From: Urophycis tenuis
Taxonomy: Eukaryota; Chordata; Actinopteri; Gadiformes; Phycidae
Length of the DNA stretch: 64,000 bases
Assembly: GCA_036785325.1 (NCBI GenBank)
Contig: JAXIVH010000010.1
Coordinates: forward strand, 5,899,284 to 5,963,283
Direction of reading: 5' to 3'
The position numbers and the translations under genes are program-made. Shown here piece by piece: positions 41,126-53,133 of the stretch. Position 1 is the first letter of the stretch; every line of letters begins with the position of its first letter. The notes under the pieces were generated by a model that saw nothing but the letters and a program-made list of their open reading frames with translations, did not search any database and was not told where the DNA came from.

Positions 41126-41920
41126 CCATCCGACAGACCCACAGACACCATCCATGAGCTGCATATTGCTTGTTGGTCTTCTGCTATCACAGGTAACAAA
41201 TCAGGCAACCGCCGCACGGCCAACATCCGTAGCGTCGGCCACTCTGACCTCTTCAGCCTGTCCAAGGAGGACCTGAAGGTGGTGCTGTCGGAGTTCCCCG
41301 CCGCCAAGCGCCACCTGGAGGAGAAGGGCCGACAGATCCTCACCAAGATGGGCATCCTGGACGAGTCCGCGGAGGGCCAGCAGACGGAGATGGAGAGGGT
41401 CGAGATCAAGCTGGACAGGCTGGAGAGCAACCTGGACACCCTGCAGACCAAGCTGGCCAGGCTGATGGTGGAGCTGGAGTCCAGCAACAGCAAGATGCAG
41501 TCCAGGGTGGAGATGCTGGAGCTGGAGCTGGAGGAGATGGACCACCTGCCCCTGGAGGAGCTGGGCGGAGAAGGGGAAGGAGACAGGGAGCTGATGGGGT
41601 ACGGAGGAGAGGAGGAGAGAGGGGACGGGGTTGGGGGGGAGGCGGACCAGGAGCGAGAAGAGGCTGAAGGAGAGGAGGACATCGGCGAGGGGAGGGGGGA
41701 GGGGCAAGAACATGGTGACATTGTGGGCAAAGAGAGAGGTGGAGGGAGGAGGAACAGCACAAGGGAAGAGACAGGGAAGCAAGGTTTGGATAGATTGGCA
41801 GAGAGCCCGGGCGAAGGATCAAAAGATGATCAGGGCAGTGGGGAGAAAAGAGAGGAAAACACAAACGACGATAGATCCACAAAAGCAGATGAAGATCCTG
41901 GTCACAGTGACAAAGGATGA
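38576..41920 (+). CDS. cnga4: Cyclic nucleotide-gated channel subunit alpha 4 (CNGA4)
   Basis: Seven phase-consistent exons: 38576-38742, 39014-39115, 39201-39307, 39594-40177, 40279-40524, 40820-40985, 41193-41920; 699 codons. ATG 38576 has an in-frame TGA 12 nt upstream. CNGA4 is a modulatory, non-self-sufficient subunit of the olfactory cAMP-gated cation channel (with CNGA2 and CNGB1b) in sensory cilia. Seen: basic-acidic N terminus; S1 ([20 protein letters not shown]); reduced S4 ([18 protein letters not shown]); S5 ([19 protein letters not shown]); pore loop FTTVGDTP, whose VGDTP agrees with human CNGA4 rather than the IGETP I recall for other alpha subunits; C-linker; cyclic-nucleotide-binding domain ([36 protein letters not shown]); a leucine-zipper coiled coil at about 524-570; then a Glu/Gly-rich tail. 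Human CNGA4 is 575 residues; most of the excess is that tail and the longer N terminus. Confidence 0.95.
41059..41124. repeat. (CA)n microsatellite in cnga4 intron 6
   Basis: About 66 bp of CA between the cyclic-nucleotide-binding-domain exons 6 and 7; it ends 68 nt before the exon 7 acceptor. Confidence 0.95.
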
Positions 41921-42054
41921 GGAAGGTGAATAAGTTGAACCGTCATGCTAAAAGTTCAAACAAAAAAGACAATTAAAAAGGACATTGTATCAAGTGAAGT
42001 TGTTAAATTGCTCACGATTGCATTATTTGTGTTTTGATATGCGTCTTATGTAAT

Positions 42055-42060
42055 AATAAA
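42055..42060 (+). terminator. cnga4: cnga4 polyadenylation signal
   Basis: Canonical AATAAA 135 nt after the cnga4 stop codon, in an AT-rich context. Short 3' UTR predicted. Confidence 0.7.
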
Positions 42061-42341
42061 ATACTGAGAACACAATAATCATCTGGACTTTCATTAAACA
42101 ATTATATAGCATATACTATATCATATAGTAATAGTAGCAGACGCTGTATCAACAGCTTTTTGTCAATAAAAAGTAAAACATTAGATTATATGTGGATGTG
42201 TCTTTTTTCCAAAGAGTTCTTCCAATGTTATTATAGCAAAACCAAGTGTGCAAAAAAAAGTGTAGTTTGTTTGCATATGTGAATTGTAAGAGCCAATACG
42301 GTTTACGGTTAATGTTTTCAATCTTTGTAAAAAGTAAATAG

Positions 42342-42408
42342 ACCGTCGTGTGCCACAAGAATCATAGTGCCCTGTAAGGGCACTATGATTCTTGTGGCAC
42401 ACGACGGT
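42342..42408. repeat. Perfect 67-nt palindrome
   Basis: Arms of 32 nt (left begins ACCGTCGTGTGCCACAAG) are exact reverse complements around a 3-nt centre (GTA at 42374-42376). It lies between the cnga4 poly(A) signal and the trappc10 start. It is followed at 42409-42454 by a direct repeat. Confidence 0.97.
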
Positions 42409-42454
42409 ATACGCTATGCATTTTAATACGCTATGCATACGCTATGCATTTTAA
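42409..42454. repeat. TACGCTATGCA direct repeats beside the palindrome
   Basis: TACGCTATGCATTTTAA, TACGCTATGCA, TACGCTATGCATTTTAA follow one another without gaps, starting at the right foot of the palindrome. Confidence 0.9.
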
Positions 42455-42559
42455 ATAATCAATCACTTATAAGATCTGTTCCGACATCCCAAATAAAGTA
42501 ACAAACTAGCGTATTTCAGGTTTTGCTGCACCAAAGATCAAACCCTGTCTTCCTTTCCA

Positions 42560-42735
42560 CGCGTGGTCCTGTCCCTTTAATGACGCAGGGCTGACGTCCT
42601 GTGTGTTGAGGTGTTCCAGGAAGTGCAAGGTGGACACGGGCCCCACCGATTCAACACAACTGCACACATAAGCACTTATTATCAACAAGGCTGCTGTTTG
42701 GATGTCATGTTCATGGGGGGCTATCGCTAACACAC
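42560..42735 (+). promoter_or_regulatory. trappc10: trappc10 proximal promoter / 5' UTR
   Basis: Upstream of the trappc10 ATG are a CRE-like TGACGT (42592-42597), TGACGCAG (about 42581) and an ETS-type CCAGGAAGTG (about 42616-42625). No TATA box is obvious. The segment starts only about 150 nt from the 67-nt palindrome. If transcription starts before 42702, three upstream ATGs (42702, 42707, 42713) enter the leader. Confidence 0.45.
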
Positions 42736-45700
42736 ATGGAGCCCCAAGAAGAAAAGCCGATCATTTATACAATGGAAAACAAGCCGATCGTAACATGTGA
42801 GTGTTCCTTCGCTAGGATATGTTGAACTCTTATGTTGCGAGCCCTGACGGCTAACCCGGGCTAAGCTAGCGGGGGATAGCAAGCCTGCACACACATACGT
42901 TGGTGGGTGGCGTTTTGTCCGCATTTGAGCTCACGTTAGGCTACCTACAACAGTTCACGCAGTTTGTTTCGTGGCATACGGCAATGCCAAGTGTACACAT
43001 TTGATGAAACGTGTCATTCCGGCTAAACAGCTTTGCAAACTGACCATTAGGCCTAGCTGTCCCTCGTACGTCACCAGCCGCTGCTGCAGTCTCGGTTACC
43101 TGCTGTCACCGAGCAGGAATCCACCTTGCTGTCCCCAATGGACGACCCACTGACAGCTGGAGACCAGCGGGCTCGCCAGTGCATATGGTCGCATTATATC
43201 AGAATACAATCCTAAATCCCTTGTTGGCGGCACTGGCAAGCAACTATGGTTATTTTAAGAATTGACCCCGCTGGTTGTTCCATTTTAAGGTTCTAGACAT
43301 TGGGGTTCTGAGCGGCCCTATATGTGTCTATGTATGTACACATTCACCCAAAGCATAGTGTTAAGTGAAACGTATTTTCCAACAGTTCAGCGTGTGACTT
43401 GGATGACGAATAAACTATTGCCGCAAGCAGCAGCACCGTTGCTAATGTAGTCATGCAGCAATTAAGATATCAGATTTTTAATTGCCCTTAGTGATCTTTA
43501 CGGCATTAGTGCAACGCTGGTTTGGACACCTACCAGAACACGTTCGATCTTCTGTCTACAGAGAGAGATTCCATTAAGATATTTTGGAAGCCCAGTTGTG
43601 CTTTTGTAAGTTAAGCCTAGATCACCTAGGTTGCTAGTCATATGGCTACTGGTAATCAACACCACCATCGCCTTCCGAGTAATTGTGATGAGTCTGGTTA
43701 GAAAGCTGAGACGAAGGCACCCCAGTCTTCTAGTAAAATATTGGTCTAGTGTCAATATGGTAGCCTAATCGGATGTTTACTTTGGCTGTAGTTTAATTTG
43801 GACGTTGGCCATCATGTCTTTTAATTTAAACATAATCATAGCATCGTTAAAAAACTACAATTAGCTGTATACGATATGTGGCCAGAGACTGTGCCTTTTG
43901 AGTTTTATGGGGCATACCTCGTGTGCAGCTGAGCCTAATGTGGTTGTCGCGTGTGACAGCATGACGTGTGCTGGTTTAAAACGGGCAGTGCAGTTGTCGA
44001 TTGATATTTATTGGGTATCAGCAGGTCATGCACTGCTTTTGGAAAGTGACTTTCTCCTGGCGGGCTCGCCGCTGGGGTCATCCCTTACAGGTGGTGGAGA
44101 CCAGGCCTTGTTTACATCTCTCTACACCCCCTTGGCCCAACAGCTTCCCCGGGAGCCAATGGAATGGAGGAGGTGAGTAGACCTGCTGTTTAATCGTTTA
44201 AGTGGGCTATCGACAGATGGATTGATAATTAGTTATTATAACCAATAATGGGACGTTTGAAGCATGGGATAATATAGCCTACCACGAGTAACGCAGTGAA
44301 AACTTTAACGGATGACGGATATTGTAGTTTGTTGCGTAAGGAATGGAGGCTAAACACACTTGTTTCTTTTCACTTCAGGACCTATGGCCGAGCCCCCAAG
44401 ATGATCCACCTGGAGGCTAACTTTGTGCAATTTAAAGAGGAGCTCCTTCCCAAGGAAGGCAACAAAGCTCTCCTCACCTTCCCCTTCCTCCATATCTACT
44501 GGACAGACTGCTGTGTGAGTAGCCTTCAAGATCTCTACATAATCGCAGAGAAATTAGGGATCGGTTGCATCTTTTTTTTTGTGGTATTTATCAAAATGCA
44601 ATGAGTGTTGCTTTTATTTAGAACTGATTTAAGATGAACCTTGCGTGAAAAAGCAAAACAAACCAAAACAGGTTACCGGTTGGATTTCACTAGCTTATTA
44701 AGGGTTAAGTGAGCTTTCCAAGGGCAACACAAAGTTTGTTGTTGTTGATTATTTGTCTGCAGGCAGAGTGTACAAAATGTTCTAATTTAGTGAAAGGCCG
44801 ATATGCACCACTAAACCTTATCATTGGTAAATGTTACTGAATGACAAAGTAGGAATGCTTGTTTTATTGCACTGGGTGTCTGCCTCAGGTCTGCCTAGTG
44901 TGTTCATCGGGATTCCTGTGTTTTCTCTGTCGGTCATGCCACCCTTTTGCAGATTTGTTTGATCTGCTTGATCAGCTGTCCAGAAACCGGGCATGTGAAG
45001 CAATGCTTCTTCAGGAAGTTGTGTCAGGAAACACACTCAACACACACATTACATTACGCCCTGCAAGAAGTAGACCTGCACATGCCTCGATCACACATGT
45101 TTTTCTTGACTGTCTCTTACTTTGTCATTCGAGGCATGCAAGGCAGTCAAGGGAGGGTTCCAAATGAAGCAGGGCCTGCGGAATGTATTGTTTCTGGGGA
45201 GCAATCATGAGGCTAATAGATAAAGACGTAGGGATCATGACATCACCCACTGCTTTACACTCAACTCTTTGGAGGGTGTAGATTTGCCTAAGGAGCTCGC
45301 CATTATTTGCAAGCAGCCATGGGAACGATCCATATTTGGCACGTTAAGGGCAGGACTTAAATGACGGCCTTGCACAAGGCCATGGCTAAAACTCATTAAT
45401 ATTAAATCCTTAATAACTTTTCTTTATGAAATGTACAACGTCAAACGGCGCATCGCAGAACACACAACATGGAGATGAATGGCCGCCGAGATCCTAACTG
45501 ATCAAAGTGTATCGGCTTTGTGTCTCGTGAAGGAAATCTTATTTTCTTCCCATTCGACTGAGAAGGGTGGCATGTCGCTGCATCCGCCCACCGCAAACCT
45601 CCTTAAGGCCCTGTAGAGGAACTGCGTGTTTGTCTCTCATGCGTGTGCTTCGCAAGCCGGCGGTCGGGGCTGCCGTTTGGGAGCAGTCAAGTCATATCAG

Positions 45701-46822
45701 CTGCAGGCCACATCATGGTGCTTCTTATCAAGCCACCGCTTTGTAGAGCTCGCCTCGCATCAGCTGGTTTAGCGCAATACGTAAATAATGCAATCTTTCT
45801 GAGCGGCGGGCTTGTTTATACTTCAGAGAGAGATTATGTAACGTAAGGTCACCCGTGGGGCTGATGTTTCCAACGCGCCGTGTTCATTGTAAACGTTACC
45901 ATTCATGTGTAGTTAAACTTCAGGCAAGCCTACCAACGTAATTGAATTAAAACCACTGCGGATATCAAGGGATACTGTGTAAGAGTTCCCCTGTTCTACT
46001 CCAGTGGAATGCCTAGAATCCATGCCAGTGGGTAATGATCCATACACGTCACTGCCTAGCTAGTTAGTAAATTATAATGGATGTTTCTGATTCCAATTCG
46101 ACGATGATACTCACAGCCAACGTCTTTTCTTTAAATGTTCAACCTGTGCATCAGGCTCTGCCAATACTTGAGGCAGTTGTGTAAGATTAAAGCACGTTCC
46201 TTCTGTTACATCTCATCTCCATTGCCAATATTTTTGTGTTCCACAGAGGTGGTGGTAAAAGAAAGTAGATAAGCAGACTATCTAAGTTACCCTAAATATG
46301 TATTAGCCTTTTCTAACCTTGCTCGTATGGAGCTCATTGGTGGTCCACAGTTTCTCAACAAGGCTTTATTCCTTTCCAGTGAATAATGATTCTGCAACCT
46401 GACTCATACTAGGATTTGTTCACATCACAATAACTTCTGACTGCCCAAACTAGACTATTACTTTTATACACTGTACATGCAGCCATTTAAACTTCATGTG
46501 TCTGAATTAAATATTGACTATGTTCTTTTTTTTTTTTACAAAACAATTGTGCACATGGAGGCATTGTCAATATTTAGTTGAATATTTAGTTAGTCTAGTT
46601 GAAATTTATGTAGTCCTCTTGAATATTTATTAACCCAGATGGTGGTAGGAAGGCCCGACTTGCAGACATGAACTTTCAATGCTCCCATTCCCAAAATGAC
46701 ACATGAGACCTTTCTCGGATCTAAACTTGTTTTCCCCTCCGTTACCACTGACTCGACGCCAATGAGATCACCTAAATCCAATGGTCCAATCAAACAGGGT
46801 TTCTCCCAAAGGATGCCGTCCT

Positions 46823-46863
<41 letters not shown>

Positions 46864-49800
46864 GATCGACTCGTCCCTTCCCCCTCCTCTCCCCTTTAAC
46901 TAGGCCACCAATCACCCGACAGGCCGTCGCGGCGCCGACCCGACCCGCTATGAATAACCCGGCCCGCGCGTTTTGTTTTCTAGGACACGGAGGCGTACAA
47001 GGGGTCCGTGAAGGAGGACATGACGCGTTGGCAGAACAGCCTCCGCCTCCACGGCTCGGCCGACTGGGTCATCGTCGTCGTGGAGACCAACGACGCCAAG
47101 AAGAAGAACAAGACCAACCTCCTGCCGCGCTCCTCCATCGTGGACAAGATCCGCAATGACTTCTGCAACAAGCAGAGCGACAGGTAACCGAACCGGGGTC
47201 CGGGTCCGGGCGGCGTCCAGGTGTGGGCGGGGTCTGGGTCTGGGTGGGGCTCGCCCCGTGAGACAGAGTGATGGAGTCCAATCGGTTGTGCGCTGATCTT
47301 AAAGGTCACCCTTTTTTTCCTGATAACTTTTTCTAAATACGGGCTCTGTTATGAATGAATGAACCCATTTCTGAGTGGTGTTTTTTTTTTGCAATATTAA
47401 TTTTTCGAATTCACTTTTATGAGAGAGGCGGCACGGTGGTGCAGTAGTTAGAACTGTCGCCTCACAGCAAGAGGGTTCTGGGTTCGAATCCACCTGGGAC
47501 CTTTCTGTGTGGAGTTTGCATGTTCTCCCCGTGCTTGCGTGGGTTCTCTCCGGGTACTCCGGCTTCCTCCCACAGACCAAAAACATGCAGGTTGGGGATT
47601 AGGTTAATTGGTGTCTCTAAATTGACCATAGGTGTGTGAGTGTGAATGGTTGTTCGTTGCTATATGTTAGCCCTGTGATAGACTGGCGACCTGTCCAGGG
47701 TGTACCCCGCCTCTCGCCCGTTGTAGCTGGGATTGGCTCCAGCCCCCCCGTGACCCTCTAGAGGATAAGCGGTTTAGAAAATGACTGACTGACTTTTATG
47801 AGAGATGTTTTCGTATTACAATAACAACGCGGCGTTATTCCTGCTGAGCACCCGAACGAAACGCCACAAGACCAGCAGCTCTGGCTCCTCTCTAGTCTAG
47901 AGCCCCGGATTAACTACCTGGCCCTCACGGCGGCGGCGGCCCCCCTGGGGTGGGATGGGGGGGCGGGGGCATCAAACACTCTCCCTTCCATCGACCTGTT
48001 TGCAGACACTTTACCCTTCAGCGGGGCTGCAGCCATCGAGCGGCCCGGGCTAATGAGCGCTCCGTCAGCCCGGGCCGTCTGGCCCCCGGAGCACTGAGTA
48101 ATAATCAATGGGACGTCTTCTGCAGACGCCCGACGCAGTGCGTCCCGACAGCTTCGGATGGACATCTCCGAGCTCCAATATCGCAAGCGACGACGTGATT
48201 CTTTGCGCGATTCTCGTGTTTGTTTGGGTTTTTTGTGTTTAAACGCGATGCGGCCTTTTCAGGCGCAGCGTTGCACGACCCCTTACCCGGCCGACCCCAT
48301 TTTTCCTCGTTCCCCCAAGGTGCGTGGTGCTGTCGGACCCCCTGAAGGACTCGTCCCGGTCCCAGGAGTCGTGGAGCTCCTTCCTGCTGAAGCTGCGCAC
48401 GCTGCTGCTCATGTCCTTCACCAAGAACCTCGGCCGCTTTGAGGACGACATGCGCACGCTGCGCGAGAAGCGCACGCAGCCCGGCTGGAGCTTCTGCGAG
48501 TACTTCATGGTGCAGGTGCGTGGGGACGCCCACCGGGCCCAGGTGTTTGGGGGTCCGAAGAACGACGGCGGGCTCCGCAGTTGTTGCGCTAGCCTTGGCA
48601 ATTGAAATGCACTAGCAATTGAAATGCGCTAGCAATTGAAATGCGCTAGCAATTAGAATGCGCTAGCAATTGAAATGCTTGAAACTTGTTCTGTTGACTT
48701 TCTTACTGTATTAGCAGCAATGAAATGTTTCACCTTCTTATGACAAATGTACTCTTTGTAAGTCGCTTTGGATTAAAGTGTCTGCTAAATGCCCTAAATG
48801 TAAAAGTAGCGTTCGGGAGGACTAATCTACGCAGGATGTCTGGGTTGTTTTTTTATTTTTATTTTATTCATGTCATTAAATATTGATATTTCATGCAATA
48901 TAGAAGAAGAAAGATTTTCCCCAACATTTGATGAAATTGCCCGGGAGATTGCCATATAATGTATTACACGGGGGGCAAAAAAAAAAGCCCTTGTTGAAAA
49001 AAAAGGCTACATTTGTACCGTGCCGTACACATTGATTGTGATGACGTGACGTCCGTGCTGTCGCTAATGCAATAAGCTGGGACTAAACCAGAGAGTCAAT
49101 CCAAAGCCTGTTGTGGGAGTGTCTTGCATGTATCCAAATGATGAAAGGAGACAGTTTGCATGGTTCTTCCCTTCAATGGAAATGACCATATTTTGTGTGC
49201 GTGTGTATGCAGGAGGAGCTGGCCTTTGTGTTTGAGATGCTGCAGCAGTTTGAGGACGCCTTGGTGCAGTACGATGAACTTGACGCCCTCTTCACCCAGT
49301 ATGTCCTCAACTTTGGAGCAGGAGGTACAGTGAACAAGTCCTGTTAGACACTCCTGCAAAAAAAACATCTCTGTTTGTCTGCTGGGTGCCGTTGCAAACT
49401 CAATATACGTGTGTCGTCATATCAGAGAGAATATGATCTGTAAGCAAGCATTCTAGAAAGACAATGACAGCATAGTACATAATTTAGCATGTAGCCTAAT
49501 ACCTTTTTAGTAACTATTACTTTTACAAGCAAAAGTTTGACAATTTATTTATTGTTGCATATTTCCTGTCAAATATATAAATCGTGCCTTGTAGAGGAAC
49601 ATCAGAGGAATTTGACCCTTCATAATTTGATTAGCTAAAACCTTGTTGTAGGCCTCACACGAGGACAGAACAGAAAAACATGGTTCAAATGTAACACCTG
49701 CCAGCGTGGACTAGTTTTGTCGCCAGACGCGAACAAACAAACATTCAGCTGTTTCCAAATAAGAACCTACCATTTTTTTTGTACTTGTTTTACATACTCT

Positions 49801-52003
49801 GTTGAACATAACATGAATGCATAACATGCATAACATGAATGTGAAAATGAGCCAACAAGGTGATTTTTTTTCTTGCAAAAGAGGTGCACAACCTCAACGA
49901 GACAAACAAATTAACAAATAAAAGTCGAAGACATTCGCCAGTCATTCGCGTTACTCATATCAACCGTTTTTTTGCGTTCTCCTTTTCTTACGACCCCCAA
50001 AACCAGACGGCGCCAACTGGCTGGGCTCGTTCTGCGCGCCGGTCCACAACTGGAGCGGCCTGCTGCTGCGGCGGCCCATCGACATGGAGAAGCGGGACGG
50101 CATCCAGCGCGGCGAGGCCAGCCTGCTGGACCTCCGCAGCTACCTGTTCTCCCGCCAGTGCACCCTGCTCATCTTCCTGCAGAGGCCCTGGGAGGTCACG
50201 CAGCGCGCCCTGGAGCTGCTGCACAACTGCGTGCAGGAACTCCACCTCCTGGAGGTATGTCAAGTGTGGCCCTCTCTCTCTCTCTCTCTCTCCGCCCTCG
50301 GCCTCTCCCGTTCCTGTGCACTACGTCAGCCACCACCTCACTTACCTCATCACATGACCAAAATAGACTTGGAAAGGATTCAAGGCAGAATAACAATTAC
50401 CAAATGCATGCATGAATGGCTGGCTATTATATATAAGATATATTTACATTCATATACATGCATACATTCCCTATGGATGAGCATCGGGAACGTTTGCAAT
50501 TGATTAAACAAAACAAGCAAATGGTTTTCTGGCAGATTGGCTGATCTTCTGCCATAATTAAATGGGTTAAGAAAGAATTCCCTCTGTTTCTGCCAATGTT
50601 TAGAGGATTAGATTACTGTGATTCTATTCAAATCTGCATGATGATGATGAGGATGACTATGACGATGACGAAGAGGATGTTGTTGTTTAGGTGTCCGTCG
50701 TGGAGGGGGCGCTGGATTGCTGGGTGTTCCTCAGCTGCCTGGAGGTTCTGCACAGGATCGAGGGCTGCTGTGACCCGGCACAGCTGGCGGCCAACTGCTC
50801 GCACACGGTGGGCCTGTGGGCCTACGCTACAGACAAGGTACCGCGCCCGCGCCCACGCCCACGCCACGCCACGCTTCTTACATCTCACCAAAGGATGACG
50901 TCAATCATACCGCACTCAAACCCAAGTCACGGTTCTCGTGTTCTTTTTTGTGTGTTGGTTAACGTTCGTCTACCTCAGAGCTCCTTATCTATTACTCCTG
51001 CGATGGACACTCCTGTTACTCCTATGCTAGACACAGGTTGGCTTCAACTAGCACCTACAATGGGGACATTTACAGTTACAATACCAAAGCATTGCTGATA
51101 ACTGAAGCTGTGAGATGTGCAGGGGCCCCTCTTATTTGGTTGTAGGCTGTTGCTAGGCTGTGGCAGGCTTGGTGTAGGCTGTGTGTCTTCAAAACAGTAA
51201 CCTAAATGCCTGAAAACTCCTTAACCCCCCCCACCCCCCCACCCACCATAACCAGACAGACAGACAGACATACTTTATTGATCCCTGAGGGAAATTGCGT
51301 TTAAACATTTAAACTCAATTTAAATAATTGTGTCCTCCCTATATGTTTAAAAAGCTCAAGTCCCTGGGGGAGCTGTGTGGCCTGGTGTCAGAGAAGGGTC
51401 CCACCTCGGAGGACCTGAACCGAACCGTGGACCTGCTGGCCGGCCTGGGAGACGAGAGACCCGAGACCAGTAAGGGAGCGCCCCCGGTCATGTTCGCGTC
51501 CGTCGACCGCACCACTTGACCTGCGCCGGTCGTCCTCACCACAAAATGGATGGTCGTCCAAGTGACAGGCTCAGACTAGCTTTGGGTTTCATAGCTATTT
51601 GATCCTCCTCCCGATATCCATGTTTAACTATAAATTTTATTAACAGGCTCTTTATGGAAGCATGGGAGGAACTATTATTAACTGCATTGCTTGTTGTTGG
51701 ACGAGTCGTGCTCACGTCGTCCGAGTGGGAAAACAACTCTTTGTCTTTGTTCAACAAGGTCTTGTTTTCCCCTCTCAACAGTCAACAGCTTGCAGAGCCC
51801 TTACAAGAAACTCAAGGAAGCCTTATCATCCGTGGAGGCCTTTGAGAGACACTACCTCGTAAGTGGCCCTTTCGGTTTGCTTCGGCAAACAAACCATTTC
51901 AAATGTATTTACACAGAGAGTCACAAGACAGGCTGCCTGCCGCGTGTGAACATATTCCCTCGGAGCCATTGCATAACTTTGCCATTCTTCCCCTTTCCCC
52001 TTC

Positions 52004-52038
<35 letters not shown>

Positions 52039-52374
52039 CCGTTGTTTCCTCTTCCTCCCCGGCTCCTTCCTCGTCTCCATCGTCCAGGAGCTCTCTCACG
52101 CCGCCATGGAGATGTACAAGGACATCAGCAGGCTGAGGTCAGCCAGGCTGGTGGGGAAAAGCCTGGCCGAGTTCTACATGTAAGGGAACAGAAACACTGC
52201 AGCTGAGAGTTCCCAGTCCCCCTCCCCAGTGGGCCATGTATTCAGCCGTTGTTGTGTTACTGATCCCTGTGTGTGTGTGTGTGCGCGTGCGCGCGCGCGC
52301 GTGCATGTGCGTGTCTGTGTCTGTGTCTGTGTGTGTGTGTCTGCGTGCGCGTGCGCGTGTCTGTGTCTGTGTCT

Positions 52375-52410
<36 letters not shown>

Positions 52411-53093
52411 GTGTGTGTGTGCGTGCGCGTGCGTGTTGTTATCAGGAGGAAGGGGGACCCCGAACGGGCCGAGGTCTTCCTCCAGGAAGCGCTGAAGTCC
52501 TACGTGTCGGAGGGGTGGAACTTGCCCGTCACGCACACCAGGAAAAACATCGCAGAGTGCCAGAAGCTGCTGGGGCGGACGGAGGAGTATCCTTTTTTTT
52601 TTCAAAGCGCCGGCGCCGCAGAATAACACGCGGAACATTCCGCAGGTCTTGAGAGTAAACGTCCTCCCGGGTCTCGATGACAACCTGTTCAGCTCGGCTG
52701 ACCTCTCACCTCTGAAGCTCGGGTCGTTGCACATGTGGGTCGAGCCCAGAGGAGGAAGTCGTTTGACTCGGGAAAAACACAAACCGTTAACCGCTCACTT
52801 CGCTGAACGAGGAGCCACTTGTTTTCCTGTGCCCGCCACGGGTCGACTTTTGCATCTTGAATCGAAATAATGTCAGAGCAGATTTCCTTGACAAACTATT
52901 TAGCTACCTGCAGACCTGTGCCTTGTTGGCGGGTGACGCAAATCTGACCAACGAGGAGAGGAAACACTTTTGTCAGGAAATCCTGTCCTTTGCAAACAAG
53001 TCAACAAGTGACAAGTGTAAGTGTGCTTGTTGACTTCTATACACATATACTTGATGGGTTTATACGTTACATCAGTAGGTGCTCATATTTTGT

Positions 53094-53133
<40 letters not shown>

